This document shows, piece after piece, positions 26,291 through 35,651 of a DNA stretch of 61,665 bases (its first letter is position 1; every line of letters begins with the position of its first letter). The notes beneath the pieces were generated by a model that saw only the letters and a list, made by a program, of their open reading frames with translations, was not told the DNA's origin and searched no databases. This stretch comes from Actinomyces sp. GTDB lineage: Bacteria > Actinomycetota > Actinomycetes > Actinomycetales > Actinomycetaceae. The stretch covers positions 1 to 61,665 of the forward strand of contig NZ_JAUMUL010000011.1 in assembly GCF_030530635.1 (NCBI RefSeq), read 5' to 3'. Both the position numbers and the translations under genes were made by a program.

Positions 26291-26836
26291 TCACTCCACC
26301 GACAGCAGAACCTCTACCGCCCGGGCGAGGAACCGGTCGACGCTGGCCTCGTCATAGGCCTTGTCGCCGCGGGCGGCGGGAAAGACGGCGGCGCGCACCT
26401 GTGCGGAGGTCAAGGTACCGTCGGAGTCGAAGTAGGCGGCGATGCGGTCCATGAGCGCGTCGACGGCCTCCTTGTCATAGCCCTGCCGGGCGGCGGGGGC
26501 GAAGCGCTCGCCCACAGGGCGCAGCAGCCGCGGATACAGGGTGGTGGCCAACTGCGCCACCTGATCCATCCAGGCCTTGCGGCCGTGAGCGGCAACGTAC
26601 TCGGCGCGGCGGCGCTGCAGGAAGGCGGCCTCGAGCCGATCCAAGGCGGCGTCGACGGCGTCGGGCCGGTAGCCGCCGTGGACGATGTCGAAGGCGACCG
26701 TGCGCACGCCCTCGGAGTCCATCTCGGCAAGTTCGCCGGCGTCATATATCTCCCGGGCGGTCTCGAAGTAGCCGTCCACCTGCGAGACCCGGTAGCCCTG
26801 CTTGAGGAAGCCGACCTTGGGGAACATATCGCTCAT
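26291..26836 (-). CDS. DivIVA-domain protein
   Basis: 181 residues. Contains repeated DivIVA-like short motifs: FLKQGYRVSQVDGYFETA, VHGGYRPDAVDAALDRLE, RQGYDKEAVDALMDRIAAYF and KAYDEASVDRFLARAVEVL. The repeated G-Y-x3-x-VD pattern is the membrane-curvature or coiled-coil entry motif of DivIVA/Wag31, but no long coiled coil follows. Probably a cell-pole or division accessory protein. Coupled to rlmN upstream by a 4-nt overlap. Confidence 0.8.
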   Translation of the reverse strand: MSDMFPKVGFLKQGYRVSQVDGYFETAREIYDAGELAEMDSEGVRTVAFDIVHGGYRPDAVDAALDRLEAAFLQRRRAEYVAAHGRKAWMDQVAQLATTLYPRLLRPVGERFAPAARQGYDKEAVDALMDRIAAYFDSDGTLTSAQVRAAVFPAARGDKAYDEASVDRFLARAVEVLLSVE

Positions 26837-28113
26837 CGGGTGTGCGCCTCCCTTTCTTGGCTGAGCACCTCAGTGGCCAACTGGCCACAGGCGCCGTCGA
26901 TGTCGCTGCCACGAGTGTCTCGCACCGTGGTGGTGATGCCGGCACGGCGGAGCGTGTCGACGAAGAGGTCCTGCACCTCCGGCTCGGAGCAGGTCCAGAT
27001 GGAGCCGGGGGTCGGGTTCAGAGGGATGGGATTGACGTGGGCCCAGCCATGACCGCGGCGGTTCAGCTCGTCAGCCAGCAGCTGAGCACGCCAGGCATGG
27101 TCGTTCATGTCCTTGATCAACGCGTACTCGATGGACACGCGCCGACCGGTGGCCTCGAAGTAGTCGTGTGCGGCATCCAGCAACTGCCCTACCTTCCATT
27201 TGGAGTTGACGGGGATGAGGGCGTCGCGCAGTTCGTCGTCGGGTGCGTGCAGCGACACGGCCAGGGTCACCGGCATGCCCTCGCCGGCGAGTTTGCGGAT
27301 CAGTGGCACCAGGCCGACGGTGGATACGGTTACGCCGCGGGCCGACAACCCGAAGCCCTGCGGGGCGGGGTCGATGATCCTATGCAGGGCGGCCACCACG
27401 TTCTTGTAGTTGACCATGGGTTCGCCCATGCCCATGAAGACGATGTTTGACAGCCGTGCGGGGCCGCCGGTCAGGCCGCCCGCCTCGGACAGTGCGGCCG
27501 CGTGACGGATCTGCTCCACGATCTCACCGGTGGTGAGGTTGCGGGTCAGTCCCATCTGGCCGGTGGCGCAGAAGGGGCAGGCCATGCCGCAGCCGGCTTG
27601 TGAGGAGACGCACAGGGTGGTGCGGTCCCGGTAGCGCATGAGCACGGACTCCACGCGCACGCCGTCATGGAGGGACCACAGGTGCTTGATGGTGCGGCCG
27701 CCGTCGGCACGCAGGGCACGCACCTCCTGGATGAGGTCGGGCAGTAGTTCATCGCACAGCTGCTGGCGCTGGGCGGCCGGCAGGTCCGTCATGTCGGCGG
27801 CCTCGCGAGTGAAGCGGGTGAAGTAGTGACGGGAGAGCTGGTCGGCCCGGAAGGCGGGCAGACCGACCTCCCGCAGAGCCCGTTTGCGGCCGGCCAGGTC
27901 CAAGTCGGCCAGGTGCCGGGGGGCCTTGCCGCGAACCGGTGGGACGGCGAAGGACAGGCGGGGACGGGCGTCCGGGCTGGTTGCGCCCTCCGGCGGCTGA
28001 TCGGTGGGCAGCACCTGGACGCCGCCTCGCCGATCGGTACGGTGAGGCGCGCTCAGGCGAAGAGGCTCGGGGCGTCGGCCGCGGGCACGGAGTGCGTCTG
28101 GTGTGCTGCTCAC
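26833..28113 (-). CDS. rlmN: Dual-specificity 23S rRNA/tRNA adenine C2-methyltransferase RlmN
   Basis: 426 residues. Radical-SAM enzyme methylating A2503 of 23S rRNA and A37 of some tRNAs. The CX3CX2C cluster is in SQAGCGMACPFCATGQMG. Further blocks are GMGEPMVNYKNV, ALSLHAPDDELRDALIPVN and IEYALIKDMNDH. The resolving Cys is in the C-terminal GACGQLA. The N-terminal about 55 residues are a nonconserved extension; the GTG start is therefore approximate. Confidence 0.95.
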   Translation of the reverse strand: MSSTPDALRARGRRPEPLRLSAPHRTDRRGGVQVLPTDQPPEGATSPDARPRLSFAVPPVRGKAPRHLADLDLAGRKRALREVGLPAFRADQLSRHYFTRFTREAADMTDLPAAQRQQLCDELLPDLIQEVRALRADGGRTIKHLWSLHDGVRVESVLMRYRDRTTLCVSSQAGCGMACPFCATGQMGLTRNLTTGEIVEQIRHAAALSEAGGLTGGPARLSNIVFMGMGEPMVNYKNVVAALHRIIDPAPQGFGLSARGVTVSTVGLVPLIRKLAGEGMPVTLAVSLHAPDDELRDALIPVNSKWKVGQLLDAAHDYFEATGRRVSIEYALIKDMNDHAWRAQLLADELNRRGHGWAHVNPIPLNPTPGSIWTCSEPEVQDLFVDTLRRAGITTTVRDTRGSDIDGACGQLATEVLSQEREAHTR

Positions 28114-28260
28114 TGGGGCCGTGGTCCTCTCGATTGCCTGAGGCCGCGTGTGAGTGCGACCGATCCGGCAGAGTACTCGCGCCTCGTCACCGGTGCCACG
28201 GTGTCAGTCACAGTTCGCGCCCGGCGGCGGAATGTCGAGTACATGTGTCTCACCCGACTG

Positions 28261-29199
28261 TCATCCGACCAGGAGGCTGAAGACGTAGACGACTGGCGCC
28301 GCCACCAGAATCGAGTCGAGTCGGTCCATGAGACCGCCGTGACCGGGAAGCAGGGTGCCCATGTCCTTCAGTCCGAGGTCGCGCTTGAGCAGGGACTCGC
28401 CCAGGTCGCCGAGAGTGGAGATGACGACGACCGTGGCTCCCAGCACCGCTCCGGCAGCAGGCGGTCCGTCCAGCGCCCACACGCAGGCCGCCCCGGCACC
28501 GACGGCGGCGAGAAGCGATCCGACCAGGCCCTCCCAGGACTTCTTCGGAGAGACGCTGGGCGCCATGGGATGCTTGCCGAAGGTGATACCGGCCAGCCAG
28601 CCGCCGGTGTCGTTGGCCGCGGGCAGGGCGATCAGCATCAGGACCTTGCCCACTCCGTGGGGTTGGGCGGCCAGCAGCACCGCGAATCCGGCGAGGAAGG
28701 GTAGGTAAGTGGCGGCGAACACGGAGGCGGAGGCGTTCACCGAGCGGGAGCGCCGCACGGCATCGTGAGCCTCGGTGCGCAGTACGTCCAGGCCGGCCTC
28801 CTCCAGGACGGTACCGGATTCGGCCTCGGCCTGATCCAGGAAGCACCAGACCACGCAGGCACCGGCAGTGGCGATATAGGCACCCAGTGCGGCCTCTGCT
28901 CCCGCCTTCCAGGCGCATACCGCCACCCCCAATGTGCCGATCCACAAGGGCGCCAGCGGCAGGCGTATGCCCTTACGGGCGAAGGCGCCGGCGAGTTCCC
29001 ACAGGGCGCCGCACACGGCCAGGACTACCACGCCGACGAAAACCGTCTTGTTGAACACCAGCGATGCCAGGACGGCACCAACCAGCACGACGGCGACCCC
29101 GACGGCAGCCGGAAGGTTGCGCCCGGCCCGGCCGGTGGCGGGCAGAGGCGCGTGATTGCGCGTCGGGGGCGGGGCGAGCAGAGCGGACAGCGGAATCAC
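28261..29199 (-). CDS. cdsA: Phosphatidate cytidylyltransferase
   Basis: 312 residues. Makes CDP-diacylglycerol from phosphatidic acid and CTP at the membrane. About eight hydrophobic segments. The CdsA signature appears near the C-terminus as HPMAPSVSPKKSWEGLVGSL and LLKRDLGLKDMGTLLPGHGGLMDRLDS. The open frame continues upstream into frr, so I chose the GTG at 29199, after the frr stop; no strong ribosome-binding site is visible. Order pyrH-frr-cdsA-rlmN is the standard actinobacterial one. Confidence 0.93.
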   Translation of the reverse strand: MIPLSALLAPPPTRNHAPLPATGRAGRNLPAAVGVAVVLVGAVLASLVFNKTVFVGVVVLAVCGALWELAGAFARKGIRLPLAPLWIGTLGVAVCAWKAGAEAALGAYIATAGACVVWCFLDQAEAESGTVLEEAGLDVLRTEAHDAVRRSRSVNASASVFAATYLPFLAGFAVLLAAQPHGVGKVLMLIALPAANDTGGWLAGITFGKHPMAPSVSPKKSWEGLVGSLLAAVGAGAACVWALDGPPAAGAVLGATVVVISTLGDLGESLLKRDLGLKDMGTLLPGHGGLMDRLDSILVAAPVVYVFSLLVG

Positions 29200-29227
29200 A
29201 GCCAGGATGTTGTTGCGATGCGGGCAG

Positions 29228-29785
29228 TCAGACCTCGAGGAGCTCGGACTCCTTGGCGGACAGGGCGGAGTCGATCTGCTCGACGTACCGCTTTGTGAGG
29301 GCGTCCAGCTCGCTCTCGGCGCGCTTGACGTCGTCCTCGCCGGCCTCGCCGTCGCGCTTGATAGCCTCCAGCTCCTTCTTGGCCTTGGCGCGCACGCCGC
29401 GCACCTGCACACGGGACTCCTCGGCGCGGGAACGGGCGAGCTTGACGTAGTCGCGGCGACGCTCCTCGGTTAAAGCGGGAAGAGTGACTCGAATGACGGT
29501 CCCGTCGTCGGTGGGATTGACGCCGAGGTCGGACTCGCGGATCGCGGTGGTGATCTCCTTCATGGCACCGCGGTCGTAGGGGCTGACGATCACGGACCGG
29601 GCTTCGGGAATGGTGATGGAGGCGAGCTGCTGCAGGGGTGTGGGCGCGCCGTAGTAGTCGACCATGATCCCGTTGAACATGGACGGGTTGGCGCGGCCGG
29701 TTCGAATGGCGGCGAGTTCGTGCTTGCCGGCGTCGAGTGCCTTATCCATCTTGTCCTCGGCATCGAGCATGACGTCGTCGATCAT
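29228..29785 (-). CDS. frr: Ribosome recycling factor
   Basis: 185 residues, the canonical length. Splits post-termination ribosomes together with EF-G. Visible blocks: AIRTGRANPSMFNGIMVDYYGAPTP, ARSVIVSPYDRGAMKEI and IRVTLPALTEERRRDYVKLA. Follows pyrH by 80 nt and precedes cdsA. The ATG has GGAACC-type purine sequence upstream. Confidence 0.97.
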   Translation of the reverse strand: MIDDVMLDAEDKMDKALDAGKHELAAIRTGRANPSMFNGIMVDYYGAPTPLQQLASITIPEARSVIVSPYDRGAMKEITTAIRESDLGVNPTDDGTVIRVTLPALTEERRRDYVKLARSRAEESRVQVRGVRAKAKKELEAIKRDGEAGEDDVKRAESELDALTKRYVEQIDSALSAKESELLEV

Positions 29786-29865
29786 GGTGGTTCCTTTGGT
29801 TGTTTGCAGTACTGATTGGTGAAGTGTGTGAGCGTGTCGGGGCGCGGGCGTCGGTGCCCGGCAGA

Positions 29866-30618
29866 TCAGTCGAGGGTGACGAGAGTGCCGATTTCCTCCC
29901 CCAACAGGGCGCGGGTGATGTTGCCGGGTTCCCCCATGCCGAACACGCGCATGGTCAGGGCGTTGTCGCGGCTGAGGGCGAAGGCGGAGGCATCGGCGAC
30001 CTGCAGTCCGTCGGCCAGGGCGCGCCCGTAGGTCAGGCGGTCGAGTTTGACGGCGGTGGGGTCGCGCCGCGGATCGGCGGTGTACACGCCGTCGACCCCA
30101 TTCTTCCCCACCAACAGTTCGTCGCAGTGAGTCTCCAGGGCACGCTGGGCGGCGACGGTGTCGGTGGAGAAGTAGGGCATGCCGGCGCCGGCGCCGAAGA
30201 CGACCGCGCGGCCCTTCTCCATGTGGCGGATGGCCCGCAGTGGGATGTAGGGCTCGGCCACCTGAGTCATGGTGATGGCGGACTGCACCCGGGCAGGCGC
30301 ACCGGCCTTCTCAATGAAGTCCTGCAGGGCGAGCGCGTTCATGACGGTTCCGAGCATGCCCATGTAGTCGGCGCGGCCGCGGTCCATGCCGCGGGCGGAG
30401 AGTTCGGCGCCGCGGAAGAAGTTACCTCCTCCGACGACGATCGCCACCTGCACTCCCTGTTTGATGGCGGTGGCGATCTGCCCGGCGGCGTCGGCGACGA
30501 CGTCGGCGTCCAGGCCCACCGATCCGCCGCCGAACACCTCGCCGGAGAGCTTGAGCAGCACCCGACGGGGATGTGTGCCGTGGGCGATGCGGTCGTCGCG
30601 TTCCGGGGACTCACTCAT
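29866..30618 (-). CDS. pyrH: UMP kinase
   Basis: 250 residues. Phosphorylates UMP to UDP. Amino-acid-kinase fold with RVLLKLSGEVFGG, VVGGGNFFRGAELSARGMDR, and KNGVDGVYTADPRRDPTA. The frame is open to 30882, but AGGAGG just upstream of the ATG at 30618 and the domain start favour this choice. The upstream region 30619-30760 is shared with a divergent ABC-transporter gene. Confidence 0.96.
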   Translation of the reverse strand: MSESPERDDRIAHGTHPRRVLLKLSGEVFGGGSVGLDADVVADAAGQIATAIKQGVQVAIVVGGGNFFRGAELSARGMDRGRADYMGMLGTVMNALALQDFIEKAGAPARVQSAITMTQVAEPYIPLRAIRHMEKGRAVVFGAGAGMPYFSTDTVAAQRALETHCDELLVGKNGVDGVYTADPRRDPTAVKLDRLTYGRALADGLQVADASAFALSRDNALTMRVFGMGEPGNITRALLGEEIGTLVTLD

Positions 30619-30760
30619 GCGTGGTGCCTCCTGGCTCGGGGTCGGATGGTTGTACGGGCGGCTCGCGCGTGGGCGCTCGGCACAGCCTACCCGCACAGGA
30701 TGGTTTTGCGCCTCAGCCAACGATAGAGTAGGCCCGACAACTCTCACATCCATGGGGTGA

Positions 30761-31619
30761 TTGGCCGTGCCCTGGGTCGGATTCAACGCAGCGTCGACAC
30801 CGGAGGAAGGGCGACACCTGACCACGAGGGAGCCTCGCCAGGACGGTCGGGCCGAGGCGATCCAGGTGCGTGCACTGGGCAAGAGCTACGGCTGGCACGC
30901 AGTTCTTAACGGGGTCACCCTGGATGCCCGTTACGGCGCCATCACCTGCCTCCTCGGCCCCAACGGGGCGGGCAAGTCCACCCTCATGCGGATCCTCATG
31001 GGACACGAGGCGATTAGCCGCGGGAGTGCGCGTATTGCGCTGCCGGGCGACGGCACGCTCGCCGACCGCGCTGTGGGCTACGTTCCGGACTCCTCACTGG
31101 TCTACCCGCTGTTGACCGTGCGGGAGCATCTGCGGCTGGTGGAAGCGGTCTATGACCTCGGCCGCTTCAGTCGGACGCAGGAGGAGCGGTTCCTTAAGGC
31201 TCTGGGCCTGGATGAGCACGCGGATGTGCTGGCCAGCAAGTTGTCGAAGGGCTTGAAGAAGCGGCTGATGCTCGCCTGCGCGGTGCGCCAGGGCGCGCGG
31301 GTCCTGATCCTGGACGAGCCCCTTCGACGGCCTCGACCCGGCCGGCCAGGAGATGCTCATGTCCCTGGTAGAGCAGTTGCGCGACCAGGGGCGCTGCGTG
31401 CTGGTGTCGACGCATCGACTGGACATCGCCGAACGGGTGGCCGATGAGCTGGTCGTCCTGGACCATGGTCGGCTCGTGTTCTCCGGGACGCCCGCGCAGT
31501 TCATGCGGCTCGGCGATACGTCCGACGGGAAGACCGCCTTTGAGGCCGCCTTCGCCGCCGTCAGCCACCGCTCGGCCTCCCGGCCCCGGCTGGCCGAGTT
31601 CGACGGGACGAGTCCATGA
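30761..31619 (+). pseudogene. ABC transporter ATP-binding protein, frameshifted
   Basis: About 285 codons over two frames. Walker A is LLGPNGAGKSTLM, the signature region is LSKGLKKRLMLACAV, and Walker B is VLILDEP. The reading frame breaks inside a CCCC run at 31319-31322; dropping one C gives LDEP-FDGLDPAGQEML, then the switch STHRLDIAERVADEL and a normal C-terminus. The TTG start at 30761 is the likeliest. The second frame ends in an ATGA overlap with the permease gene, typical of an intact operon, so a base-call error is at least as likely as a true mutation. Confidence 0.85.
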
Positions 31620-33237
31620 CCGCCGCGACCACCGCCGCGCGCCCCGGCACCCAGCAGCATGCCTCGCGACTGGTCGCGATGCTGCTGGCGGCCCGCTTGC
31701 GCAGTCTCCGGCACAAGGTGGGAGGGCTGTTCGCCCACTGGCCGGGTCGGCTGGCCTGCATCGGCGTGGTGCTGGTGAGTGCCCGATTGCTTTGGATTCT
31801 GGCAGCACCCCCGTCAGCACGCACGCCGGCGATTCCCGACGGGATTCTGCAAGACGTGCTTGGCGTGTTGCTGATCGGCGCCCTCACGGTCTGGGGTTCT
31901 CATTCACTGACCCGAACTCCCGTCATCCTCAACACCGGTGACATCGGCATCGTGGACTCCGGTGCCTTGATTCGAGTATCGCTCACCACGGGCGTTCTAG
32001 CCCGCCTGCCAGCTCCCGCAATCGGTGGCCTGTACCTGAGCGCGATACTCGTCGGCATGGCGCCCACGCAATGGGCGAGCCTCGATTCACGCCTGCGCTT
32101 GTGGGCGGTGCTCACTGCACTCGGCGCCTGGATGACCAGTGCCCGGCTGGCCTGCGGCTGCGCGGCGTGGGCCTGGCCGCAAACGCGCCCGCTCCTGACC
32201 CTGGTGTGGTGGACTCCGGCGGCCGCCGTGCTGTGGATCATGACCTCCCGCGCGCCGGAACAGGGGTTGCGGGCGCTGAAGGTGCTGGGTGATGTCTTCA
32301 CGGTCCTGACCGGCCGCTGGTGGCCGACCATGCTGCTTGCCGCAGCCGCCGCGTTGACCTACGCGGCGGTGATCGCCCTGGCTCCCCGGCTGACTCCCGT
32401 GTGGGCGGCGCCCGCCTACCAGATCGCGGCGATCCTGGACTTGGCCGACAGCCGGGACGCCTCCGCGGCATTGGCGCTCATGCGCCCGGCCCGTACGAGA
32501 AGCGGGCGCATGCCCGACTTCGTCCAGGGTGCGGCTGCCTTCGCCGTCCACCAGTGGTGGGAGGCGAAACGCCGCCACACCGGGAGGACCGTCATCTTCG
32601 AGGCCCTGGCGGCCTATGCGGTCGGCCACCTGGTCGGTCGGCTGCTGCCGGAGTGGTGGCCGCTCGCCTTCCTGATCGTGGGCGGATTCGCAGCCTCCTC
32701 CTGCGCGCTGGACGGTGCCCTGGCCGAAGCGCGTTATCCCTGTTCGCTGCGGCGAGCAGCACTCGCCGCAGCGCCCTGGAAGTGGGCGCGTGGAGCTGCC
32801 TCCTACCGGCGTCGCAAGCGGGGGCGATCTGTCTGCTGACCGTCCTCGGTGGCGGTCATGCCCGGGTCTCGGAGCAGACGGTGGGCATCGCACTCGGTTG
32901 CGCGTTCATCTGGCCCGTGAGCGCCGCGGCGTGCTCCGTGGCCGCCGCGCTCCTGTCCATACGGGGTGTGTCGAGTCGACTGACCGGCGGCGTCGGCGCC
33001 CTCGCCGCCCTGGGCGGGCCACTTACATTCGCCGTCGGGCTGGGCACGGCGGCCCTAGCGCCCGGGTACACGGTATTCGCCGCCCAAGTGGTGGCTGCCG
33101 CGCTGGCCTCGTGGGCGCTGCTGCACCTCGCCCTCGCGGGCTGGTCCGCCTCCCGCTACACGGTGCGGACCAACCAGGGCGCAGACCTCACAGACCTCAG
33201 CATCACCATTAACAGTCCCGCCGGAACGGAGGAATGA
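31616..33237 (+). pseudogene. Large ABC-type permease, frameshifted
   Basis: About 540 codons with roughly ten or more hydrophobic segments, coupled to the ATPase by ATGA. Frame one (31616 to about 32730) includes GTQQHASRLVAMLLAARLRS and later membrane helices. After LDGALAEA the hydrophobic sequence continues in another frame (LFAAASSTRRSALEVG through LLTVLGGG) to a stop at 33237. The data fit one missing base near 32730-32736. I do not recognise a family beyond exporter-type permeases. The stop overlaps the start region of the next gene. Confidence 0.75.
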
Positions 33238-33239
33238 TC

Positions 33240-33653
33240 ATGGCAGGAATGGATGAGAGTGCCAAGATGGTGCTCAAGGACGCCCGCGCAGTGGCGAAAG
33301 CACGGGGAGCGCGCAACGCCGAAGCCCTGGACGTGTTCGTCGCCGCGCTCCGCACCAACCCGGAGGTGGAGGAGCTCGTCGGCAAACCCCACCAGCTGAG
33401 CTGGGAGGAGCTGGTAAAGGAGGCCGCCGACGCGCCCCGACGGGGTCTGGGCGGGCTGCTGCCTCGGCCGGTCGGGTTCGACGACCGCGCCAAGGCGGCC
33501 TCGGTGCGAGCGGTGGCGCTAGCCGTCGGCTCCGACGTCTCCGCACGCCATCTGGCGGCGGCCGCCCTGGAGCAGGACGACGCCCGGCTGAACGAGTACC
33601 TCGAGGCCCATGGCACCAGCTGGAATCGGCTCGTCGCGATCCTGGTGTCCTAA
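33240..33653 (+). CDS. Small Clp N-domain-like protein
   Basis: 137 residues from the ATG at 33240, which has GGAGG 7 nt upstream; an in-frame ATG at 33234 is too close to that site. Two helical repeats are visible, roughly MDESAKMVLKDARAVAKARG and DDRAKAASVRAVALAVGSDV, each followed by a short amphipathic helix. This resembles the double-repeat N domain of ClpA/ClpC but without an ATPase. It is the last gene of the ABC operon. Function is unknown; an adaptor or regulator role is inference. Confidence 0.65.
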   Translation: MAGMDESAKMVLKDARAVAKARGARNAEALDVFVAALRTNPEVEELVGKPHQLSWEELVKEAADAPRRGLGGLLPRPVGFDDRAKAASVRAVALAVGSDVSARHLAAAALEQDDARLNEYLEAHGTSWNRLVAILVS

Positions 33654-33706
33654 GCACCGCCGCGCGACGGCTCGGAGCCGGACCGGGTACGACTCCGGGT
33701 ATGAGG

Positions 33707-33742
33707 CGGGGTCCCCGCGAGCATGCGCTCACGGGGACCCCG
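33707..33742. terminator. Bidirectional hairpin terminator upstream of the tsf 3' end
   Basis: 11-bp inverted repeat CGGGGTCCCCG (33707-33717) and its complement (33732-33742). After one mismatch the stem continues as GAGC/GCTC around a 4-nt loop. It lies between convergent genes (Clp-N-like, plus; tsf, minus). Confidence 0.8.
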
Positions 33743-33760
33743 GTGCTGGATCGCGATGGC

Positions 33761-34600
33761 TCAGGCGCCGACGCGGAAGCGGACGAAGCCGGTCAGCTCG
33801 CCGCCGGTGGCCGCGATGACCTTGCCGACCGTGGTCTTGGGGTCCTTGGCGTAGGCCTGGTCCACCAGGCAGTTCTCCTTGTAGAAGCCGTTCATGCGGC
33901 CCTCGACGATCTTCGGGATGGCCTTCTCGGGCTTGCCCTCGGCGCGGGTGGTCTCCTCGGCGATGGCACGCTCCTTGTCCACCGTCTCGGCCGGGACGGA
34001 GTCGCGGTCCAGGTACAGCGGAGAGTAGGCGGCCACGTGCATGGCGACGTCGTGGGCGACCTCGGCGGCCGCGGCGTCGGTGCCGACCAGCACACCCACC
34101 TGCGCGGGCAGGTCCGGGTTGGTGCGGTGCAGGTACAGCTCGACGTGGTCGGCGGCCAGGCGGCCGACGCGGCGCACGACGATCTTCTCGCCGATGACGG
34201 CCTGCATGGAGTCGGTCAGCTCCTTGACGGTAGTGCCGTCAACGGCGACCTCCGCCAGGGCCTCGGCGGTCTCGGCACCGGAGTCGATGGCAGCGACGAG
34301 GACCTGCTCGGCGAAGTCGAGGAACTTCTCGTTCTTGGCCACGAAGTCGGTCTCGGCGTTGATCTCGACGAGCACGCCCACCTGGGCGCCGTCGACGTCG
34401 ACCACCTTGGCGGCAATCAGGCCGGCGGAGGCGGAACGGCCCTCGCGCTTGGCGATGCCCTTCAGGCCCTTGACGCGGATGATCTCAATGGCCTTCTCGG
34501 CGTCACCGTTCGCCTCGTCGAGCGCCTTTTTGACGTCGAGCATGCCGGCGCCGGTCTTCTCGCGCAGCGCCTTGATGTCAGCGGTGGTGTAGTTGGGCAT
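33761..34600 (-). CDS. tsf: Elongation factor Ts
   Basis: 279 residues. Nucleotide-exchange factor for EF-Tu. N-terminal UBA-like domain with ALREKTGAGMLDVKKALDEANGD, then the EF-Tu-contacting TDFVAKN motif in VLVEINAETDFVAKNEKF. AGGAGA precedes the ATG. Downstream of rpsB by 50 nt, the universal rpsB-tsf order. Confidence 0.97.
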   Translation of the reverse strand: MPNYTTADIKALREKTGAGMLDVKKALDEANGDAEKAIEIIRVKGLKGIAKREGRSASAGLIAAKVVDVDGAQVGVLVEINAETDFVAKNEKFLDFAEQVLVAAIDSGAETAEALAEVAVDGTTVKELTDSMQAVIGEKIVVRRVGRLAADHVELYLHRTNPDLPAQVGVLVGTDAAAAEVAHDVAMHVAAYSPLYLDRDSVPAETVDKERAIAEETTRAEGKPEKAIPKIVEGRMNGFYKENCLVDQAYAKDPKTTVGKVIAATGGELTGFVRFRVGA

Positions 34601-34650
34601 GGATATCTCCTGAAATTGCTGAGATTTGAGTGAACGTGCGGCTTGCGGAC

Positions 34651-35583
34651 TCAGGCCTGCTCGGCGGGAGCAGGCTCCGTATCCGAGGGAGCCGCAGAGG
34701 CGTCACTCTGAGTGGCCTCGGCGGTCGGCTCAGCGACGACCTCGGCCTGCGCGGCCGCCTCAGCGACCGGCTCCTCACTCGCGGCGGCCTCGGCGTTATC
34801 GGCGCCGGCCAGCAGCTGCGCCTCCCATTCGGGCAACGGCTCGGCTTCGGCTGCGGGGACCTCCGCCTCCTCACCGGTGCGGGCGCGACCGGCGGAGCGC
34901 GCCACCAGGCCCTCGGCGGCGGCGTCGGCAATGATGCGGGTCAGCAGCGCAACAGAGCGGATGGCGTCGTCGTTACCGGGGACGGCGTAGGTGACCTCGT
35001 CGGGGTCGCAATTGGTGTCCAGGACGGCGACCACGGGGATACCGAGCTTCTGCGCCTCGGAGATCGCCAGGTGCTCCTTCTTGGTGTCCACCACCCAGAT
35101 GGCGGCCGGCGGCTTGGCCATGTCACGGATGCCGCCGAGCGTCTTGACGAGCTTGTCCTTCTCGCGGCGCATCATGAGCAGTTCCTTCTTGGTGCGGCCG
35201 GAGCCGGCCACATCGTCGAAGTCGATCTGCTCGAGTTCCTTCATGCGGTCCAGGCGGCCACGCACAGTGGCGAAGTTGGTGAGCATGCCGCCCAGCCAGC
35301 GCTGGTTGACGTAGGGCATGCCTACGCGCTGGGCCTGCTCGGCCACGGCGGCCTGCGCCTGGGTCTTGGTGCCGACGAACAGGATGTTGCCGCCGCGGGC
35401 GACGGTCTCCTTGACGAAGTCGTAGGCGGTGTTGATACCGTCAATCGACTGCTGCAAGTCGATCACGTAGATACCGTTGCGCTCGGTGAGGATGAATCGC
35501 TTCATCTTGGGGTTCCAGCGGCGGGTCTGGTGGCCGAAATGCACACCGTTCTCAAGCAGCTGGCGCATGGTGACAATCGCCAT
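34651..35583 (-). CDS. rpsB: 30S ribosomal protein S2
   Basis: 310 residues; the conserved core (about 1-235) begins MAIVTMRQLLENGVHFGHQ and includes RWNPKMKRFI and PNNDDAIRS-like sequence. The C-terminal about 65 residues are Ala/Glu/Pro-rich, acidic and probably disordered, longer than E. coli S2 (241). The frame is open to 35796, but AAAGGA before the ATG at 35583 and the conserved start decide the choice. Its leader holds two hairpins (35599-35651). Confidence 0.97.
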   Translation of the reverse strand: MAIVTMRQLLENGVHFGHQTRRWNPKMKRFILTERNGIYVIDLQQSIDGINTAYDFVKETVARGGNILFVGTKTQAQAAVAEQAQRVGMPYVNQRWLGGMLTNFATVRGRLDRMKELEQIDFDDVAGSGRTKKELLMMRREKDKLVKTLGGIRDMAKPPAAIWVVDTKKEHLAISEAQKLGIPVVAVLDTNCDPDEVTYAVPGNDDAIRSVALLTRIIADAAAEGLVARSAGRARTGEEAEVPAAEAEPLPEWEAQLLAGADNAEAAASEEPVAEAAAQAEVVAEPTAEATQSDASAAPSDTEPAPAEQA

Positions 35584-35598
35584 GGGGGTCCTTTCAGT

Positions 35599-35651
35599 CA
35601 CGTCCGCAGGACGTGCAATCGGGTGGTGCCCGCGGCCTTGGCCGGGGCACC
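35599..35651 (-). promoter_or_regulatory. rpsB leader hairpins, candidate S2 regulatory element
   Basis: A 7-bp hairpin CACGTCC/GGACGTG with a 3-nt loop (35599-35615) lies just before the ribosome-binding site. Upstream of it is a longer stem, GGTGCCC/GGGCACC with inner CGGCC/GGCCG (35625-35651). S2 autoregulates its mRNA leader in other bacteria; that this element does so is inference. Confidence 0.4.

Noticed and set aside
16815..31325. Programmed ribosomal frameshifting in the helicase or ABC ATPase
   Set aside because: No slippery heptamer followed by a stem or pseudoknot is visible at either break; single-base change is simpler.
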